Source of the DNA: Ignavibacteriales bacterium
Lineage (GTDB): Bacteria; Bacteroidota; Ignavibacteria; Ignavibacteriales; Ignavibacteriaceae
Length of the DNA stretch: 64,000 nucleotides
Direction of reading: 5' to 3'
Assembly: GCA_016707115.1 (NCBI GenBank)
Contig: JADJIH010000011.1
Span: 27,298-91,297, forward strand
Shown here in pieces: positions 59,293-64,000 of the stretch. Position 1 is the stretch's first letter; every line of letters starts with the position of its first letter. The notes beneath the pieces were generated by a model. It worked only from the letters and a program-made list of their open reading frames with translations, ran no database searches and was not told where the DNA came from. Made by a program: the position numbers and the translations under genes.

Positions 59293-60656
59293 TGAAAATT
59301 ATTTTTCTTCTTTTGTTTTTTCCCCTTCACTTTTATACTCAAACAATTTCTTGATCGTATTGATAAAATCATTACTCTGCTAATCACAAATTCTCCTGAC
59401 ATTTCAACCACATTAATTTTGACGAGTTGTAAAATTGCAAATCGTTTTGGAATTGAATACGAAGAAATAGAAAATAAATATTTAATTGCGAATGAAATTC
59501 CTAAAGATTTTACCAATGATTTATTAACCGGAAAAATTAAATATGAATACAGATTAGAAAATCTTGAGGAAAATTTTTCTTCACTGACTATCACGTTTCC
59601 CACTCTAAATCTTAAAAGAGAATATTTTCTAAAAGACTCATTCCTTGTCACTTCAACATATTATCATTCACGAAATTGGAAAATAATGACGGCTGATCAT
59701 TTTCGAGTTTTTGTAAGTGATGAAACTCTGTTTAATGAGTATTCAATTAATCTTTTGGGGGATTTTATAAACAGAATGACTGAGATTCTTTCTTTCACAG
59801 AGACGGAACGAAATCAATTAAAAGAAATGAAAATCTTTTATTTTCTTTGTAAGGATGAAGAAGAGATTCAAAAAGTAACTGGATTTACAACACGCGGTAT
59901 TTTTATTCTCGCTCTTGATTATATTATCACAACATACAATACTCACTACCACGAGCTACTCCATTTTCTAATTAATTATAAACTTAGAAAACTACCGCTT
60001 TACACACATCCGTTTTGCAGGAAGGATTTGCTGTTGCATTTGGGGGCGTGGCGGACTTGAAGCGCACAATTTCTGAAATGGGTGTATTCCTGATATATCC
60101 AATTTCCGGACTCTATACCGAATTTTTGATAAAGAATATTGGGATAGATAATTATTTAAAACTTTATAGGAAGTATTCGGAAGCTCCGAAAAAGTTTTAT
60201 CAGAAAAGATTAATGAAATGATTTTGTTATCTGAGATAGATAGGAATTTGTTTATTGATTCTTTATCATCTCAAAATCCGTAATGATAAATACGGAATTA
60301 GTTGTTTCGGATTACAAACATTACAAAGCAAAATGATTTTGAAGTTTATGAAAACGAGAAAGATATTTTTCAAGATAAAGGCATTATTAATAAGTACGCC
60401 AACTATACTCTCTAACTTTAAATGTAAAATCTTTGATCAGTACTTTCCCAATCGGAAATATAATTCAGATAAGTATTTAATCATCGCAAATCAAAATGAA
60501 ATTTCTGTTTATAATTTATTTTCAAATAATCTCATCGGAAAATACGTTGCGTCTTTTTCTATTCCACCCAAGACTGTTCCATATAAAGATGGATTTTATG
60601 AGTTTGTTATTAAGAAAGATTTGTTTGATGAAAATATTCTAGGGGTTTTTAATTAA
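59293..60656 (+). pseudogene. Exported probable zinc metallopeptidase (gluzincin-like), frameshifted
   Basis: A signal peptide (MKIIFLLLFFPLHFYTQ) is followed by a long beta-rich domain. The central segment holds TTYNTHYHELLHFLINYK, with HELLH matching HExxH. About 20 residues on, after repair of a break near 60015, comes LQEGFAVAFGG, whose Glu could be the third zinc ligand, as in M1-like gluzincins. The C-terminal part (FKCKIFDQYFPNRKY, ISVYNLFSNNLIGKYVASFS) is unassigned. About 454 residues in total. Frames break at least at 59335, 60015-60085, 60220 and 60260-60330. The peptidase assignment is inferred from motifs only. Confidence 0.6.
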
Positions 60657-60697
60657 TCAATTTGAAACTATTAAAGTGGATAAAAACAAAATCGAAA

Positions 60698-60940
60698 TTA
60701 CCTTGAACAGGACACGATAATCAATATTATAAGTACAAGTGTTCCAACGATCAATGAGAAAGTCCCTCCAAAATCAAATCTTGATTCTCTAATTTTTTCA
60801 ACATCATTCAATCCAATATATTGTGTCTCGATACCTTGATGCACAATTAAAGAATCTCCAACCATTTTAATATTTGTTGTGTCATCTTTCTCAACAACAA
60901 ATTCTTTTCCATTTTTATAAACAACTTTTATATCATTCAT
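60698..60940 (-). CDS. Small protein with C-terminal membrane anchor
   Basis: 80 residues: a soluble beta-rich part (IKVVYKNGKEFVVEKDDTTN, SLIVHQGIETQYIGLNDVEK) and a C-terminal hydrophobic helix (TFSLIVGTLVLIILIIVSCS). It starts 9 bp after the tiny lipoprotein gene, so the two are probably co-translated. No family recognised. Confidence 0.55.
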   Translation of the reverse strand: MNDIKVVYKNGKEFVVEKDDTTNIKMVGDSLIVHQGIETQYIGLNDVEKIRESRFDFGGTFSLIVGTLVLIILIIVSCSR

Positions 60941-60949
60941 TTTTCTAAA

Positions 60950-61060
60950 TTATTGTAGTCCACTCCTTTGCACTTCATAAAATGAATGACAACCTGCTAA
61001 CAAAATTGAAACTGACAATAGAAATACAATAAAACGAAATGCTGCTATTGAATTGTTCAT
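60950..61060 (-). CDS. 36-residue mini-lipoprotein
   Basis: MNNSIAAFRFIVFLLSVSIL then LAGCHSFYEV: a type II signal peptide with lipobox LLAGC and only 13 residues after the cysteine. It resembles entericidin-like or lysis-type small lipoproteins in size only. It starts 15 bases after the thioesterase stop and precedes the 80-residue membrane-tail protein. Confidence 0.5.
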   Translation of the reverse strand: MNNSIAAFRFIVFLLSVSILLAGCHSFYEVQRSGLQ

Positions 61061-61074
61061 CAGTAACTTCTCTC

Positions 61075-61498
61075 TTAAATTTTATGTCTTTCAATAAGCT
61101 CATCAGGAATTCTTGTTGGTCGTCCGGAGTAAGTGAAACAAGAGTGTAAAGCATTTTCCCTTCCACCGCAATTTTATTTGTTGCTTTATTATAAACCCAA
61201 ACGTTTGCGTAACCTGTGCTCCGCTCCAATCTCCAACTTGTGTTTTAACCAAAGCAACGTCGCCAAATTTTAATTCACGTTTATATTGTAAATGAACTTC
61301 ACTTGCAAACCAATTTAAACCTTTGTCAATATATTCTTCCATCGGAACTTTATAGTTGTCTCTCATTTGTATAAATCTTGCCGTCTGTATGTAGTCAAGA
61401 TATTTTGAGTTGTGAACATGATTGTTCATATCAATATCATCGGGACGAACAATTATTTCGGTTTCAAAGATTGAATTTGCGATACTTACTGTACTCAT
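61075..61498 (-). CDS. Acyl-CoA thioesterase, 4HBT hot-dog fold (frameshifted)
   Basis: From ATG 61498 the protein reads MSTVSIANSIFETEIIVRPD, then DIDMNNHVHNSKYLDYIQTA, the 4HBT/FatA signature with the Asp of the hot-dog active site (DxDxxNHV). It continues LKFGDVALVKTQVGDW, and after repairs near 61210 and 61130 WVYNKATNKIAVEGKMLYTL and IPDELIERHKI with a stop at 61075. About 140 residues. It probably hydrolyses acyl-CoA or acyl-ACP thioesters in the cytoplasm. Confidence 0.75.
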
Positions 61499-61508
61499 CA
61501 ATTACTCT

Positions 61509-62082
61509 CTATAAAGTTTTAATAAGTTTTAATCCTGCCTCGCCGGACATCTCAGGATGAAACTGGCCACCATAAGCATTTTCATTTTCCAATAGAAGCA
61601 CAAAAAATGTAAAAGCTTCTTTGCACGTGGATGTTGATAAATCGGTTTTCGGTAAATAGTAAGAATTGTTAAAAAGATCCGCATTTTCTTCAATCCCTTC
61701 AAACAAAACACTTTGTCTTGCCGCGATTTATTTATGATTACCTTTAAACAAAGATCCCTCCGTGTTAGTTTCGAATTGGTGCTGCAGTTCCTGGAAAAAT
61801 CCAAGACAGAAAAATTTCCTTCTGTTGAGTAATCAACCATTAACTGCATTCCTAATCCGATTCCAAGAATTGTTTTTTAATAACACGCAGAAGAGAATAC
61901 AAATTAAGCATCTGAATTTTTCTCATAACGGCAGGTGCATTTCCGCAGCCGGCAAAGATAATTTTGTCTGCTCCACAAATATCAAGTTCGTTTCTTGATA
62001 CTTTATAATCATTTGTAACCTTACTAATTGATGCAGCAACTTCATTGATGCAAACATCACCGTAATCAACTATTGTAACCAT
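61509..62082 (-). pseudogene. HisH-like glutamine amidotransferase, frameshifted, nucleophile missing
   Basis: The N-terminus MVTIVDYGDVCINEVAASIS, ISKVTNDYKVSRNELD and ADKIIFAGCGNAPAVMRKIQ follow the HisH pattern. After a break near 61870 comes ILGIGLGMQLMVDYSTEGN, where the amidotransferase nucleophile should be Cys (GICLGMQ) but is Gly. The C-terminal AYGGQFHPEMSGEAGLKLIK carries the His-Pro-Glu triad. HisH supplies ammonia for imidazole glycerol phosphate synthesis with HisF. No other his genes are near. The missing Cys may be real (an inactive paralogue) or an error in a poor region. Confidence 0.65.
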
Positions 62083-62327
62083 ATTTAAAAAATAAATTCC
62101 GTTGTTTAACAAATCTGAAAAGTAAAATAATATTTGATGGTAAAATAACAATACTATCTAAGTATTTTACATTTAATTAGAAGGAGTTTGATTTGATTTT
62201 AAAACTTTTTAAATCTTACAGCTTTCAGTCTTACGTTAAATCGAAGGACATCAAAGATTCTTAAATTTTCCAATTCAAATTATTATTTCAAAATTATTCC
62301 CAAGGGATTTTTGATTAAGTAACAGAA

Positions 62328-63877
62328 TTAGTTTATCATCAACATTTTCTTTGTTTCAACAATACTACCGGTTGTGATCTGATAAAAATAAATTCCCGAA
62401 CTGAGTTCTTTGTTCGATATAAATTGCACGCTGTTCATTCCTTCCTTTCGATATTCATCTATAAGAGTTGCAACTTCATTTCCAAGAACATCATAAACTT
62501 TTAGAGTTTGCCAACTGCTAACTGGAGACTGCCAACTGATTTTTGTACTTGGGTTAAAAGGATTGGATAATTCTGAAACAAAATAAAAAATCATCTAGGA
62601 AGTGTTTCCTCATCCACAGAAGCTGTAGATGTAAATTCATAGCGCCTATATCAAACCCGCTTCCTTGCGGACGAGATACACCATCAATGTCAAATCCAAC
62701 AACAGAACTTACTAGTGAAGTTCCAAGATTAATTAGCTGAGATGATGGAAGTAAATGAAAATGTCATTTGTGTTATCAACAAAATTTGGTTTTCATTCTG
62801 AACAATCTGCGAATGGTGTCGTAACCCAAAGATTGCCTTATGATGCTAAACTCATATTAGAATTCCCATCATCATCACTTAAACGATTTACGAGTAAATT
62901 GTAATCACTAACAAATCCTGCTTTAGAGTCTTCATCAATACAAATGCTGCCTCTAAAACTGTGATTATTGATTAATATATTATTATAAACTGTGTTTCCG
63001 TTGATCCATTTACAATTAAAACAGCCCACCTTCCATCGGTTGGATGAACAATTGTGTTATTAAAAACTTTGTTATTCTTTGATCCTTCTGCGCCATCAAT
63101 CTGGTACATTGCAATTCCGGTTGCATGATTATTATAAAGTAAGTTGTTAAAGATTTTGGAATCCTGAACACAATCCATATTTATTGCAGAGCCTCCGCCA
63201 ACTCCGTTATCGTGAATAATATTTCCAGCAACAATTGCATTACTAATTATTCCATCATCGCCCATCGAAAGATCACCATTCATATGAATTCCGCAGCCAT
63301 TATTAAAGAAAGTATGATTGTTTATAATCGTTGGTCTATCGCTGCTGTTGGAAACATAAATTCCGTGTTCGTCTTCGCTGTAAGAACAGGAATTATTTTC
63401 AATTATAATATCGTTAGTAAAACCGTAAAGATTCCCCCACTTAAAATTATTTGAGCAAGTATTGTTTTGATTTTAACAAAATCAGAAAGCACAATTCTTA
63501 TTCCTGCACGTGGTTGATTGATAACATTAAATCCATATACTTCAATCCAATCCGCATCTTCAATATTGATTCCATCATTAGTAACAGGATTGTGAACATT
63601 AATTGTCACATTATTACTAACTGCTTTAAATACAATTGGCTGTGTTGATGTGCCGCTTGTTCGGATATCAAATCCAGTATAGCTTCCGGAAAGCACTAAA
63701 ACAGAGTCACCCGCAGCGACAATATTTGACATATTCAAGCGTTGCGAATGCTGTGCTAGCAGTTAGTCCATCATTACTGTTATTTCCGTTTACTGAAACA
63801 TAATATGTTGATTGAGAAAAGATAAGACTTTGTGTTAATAAACAGATGAATAAAAATTGTAAAAAGAATCGATACAT
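62328..63877 (-). pseudogene. T9SS-secreted parallel beta-helix protein, frameshifted
   Basis: A signal peptide (MYRFFLQFLFICLLTQSLIF) is followed by YYVSVNGNNSNDGLTASTAF, typical of right-handed beta-helix (NosD/pectate-lyase-like) proteins, and by stacked repeats such as AVSNNVTINVHNPVTNDGIN, GISNAIVAGNIIHDNG-type stretches, FNNLLYNNHATGIAMY and KVFNNTIVHPTDG. The end is a T9SS domain (LKVYDVLGNEVATLIDEYRK, SSGIYFYQITTG, VETKKMLMIN). About five indels break it. Polysaccharide binding or lyase activity is possible; no catalytic residues are clear. Confidence 0.7.
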
Positions 63878-64000
63878 ATTGTTAGCCTTTTATGTTTCAA
63901 TTCAGTTGACAATTTAAGTACCAGAGAAACGATGAAAATCAGAGAATCAAATTCTCATAAATTCCTTTTAATGATAGATTTCTGCGACAATCTTTTCGTC

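Overview
The window is AT-rich bacterial chromosome, most likely from the Ignavibacteria (Ignavibacteriota / Bacteroidota-Chlorobi group). The main reason is eight secreted proteins that end in the same roughly 80-residue type IX secretion (T9SS type A) sorting domain, with the NYPNPFNPST signature, LKVYDxLGNE and a final tKKMxxxK. This is inferred from protein families; there is no rRNA gene to confirm it. I saw no tRNA, rRNA, CRISPR array, prophage or plasmid backbone.

Layout. 0-3.5 kb: end of an outer-membrane barrel, a LytS/LytTR two-component pair and a membrane-anchored alpha/beta hydrolase. 3.6-8.6 kb (minus): an acidic repetitive lipoprotein, envelope proteins, a haem-binding domain protein, a 50-residue Cys-rich protein and transketolase. 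8.7-15.2 kb: a TonB-C lipoprotein, a DPP-IV type S9 peptidase, a B12-binding radical SAM enzyme, and an OmpR-type kinase/regulator pair whose regulator runs into a beta-carbonic-anhydrase-like gene. 15.2-26 kb (minus): a secretome island of four T9SS cargo proteins and two tandem tail-fibre-like paralogues. 26-31 kb: two tiny membrane ORFs and a ~1390-residue hybrid two-component sensor. 31-38.8 kb: a T9SS protein, a SpoIIE-type phosphatase facing a LytTR regulator, a porin-like protein plus ammonium transporter, and DUF4256 and DUF1801 proteins. 38.8-39.1 kb: a strictly 21-bp-phased noncoding array. 39.5-45.9 kb: a lipoprotein-like exported protein, a serpin, EttA, and a REP-associated transposase (RAYT) embedded in nested palindromes. 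46-54 kb (minus): a BNR-repeat T9SS protein, gatD-gatE (the archaeal-type tRNA amidotransferase), a papain-family peptidase and a VIT/vWA T9SS protein. 54-64 kb: acyl-CoA dehydrogenase, cupin, methyltransferase, SRPBCC, PfkB kinase, a probable zinc peptidase, a thioesterase, a HisH-like protein and a parallel beta-helix T9SS protein.

Frameshifts are a dominant feature. Many genes are broken by single-base indels, mostly in A/T runs, that rejoin perfectly when one base is added or removed. Their density rises sharply after about 48.7 kb and is extreme after 56.6 kb. I read most as sequence errors near a poorly covered contig end, not as true pseudogenes, and I report reconstructed genes across the breaks.

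The strongest unexplained signal is the array at 38819-39117: fifteen T5 tracts spaced exactly 21 bp apart (two helical turns). Each is preceded by a pyrimidine-purine step, and ten consecutive units carry TACA at the same offset. Also notable are the RAYT/palindrome cluster, GatDE in a bacterial context, a chimeric regulator/carbonic-anhydrase junction, and direct repeats that bracket single genes.
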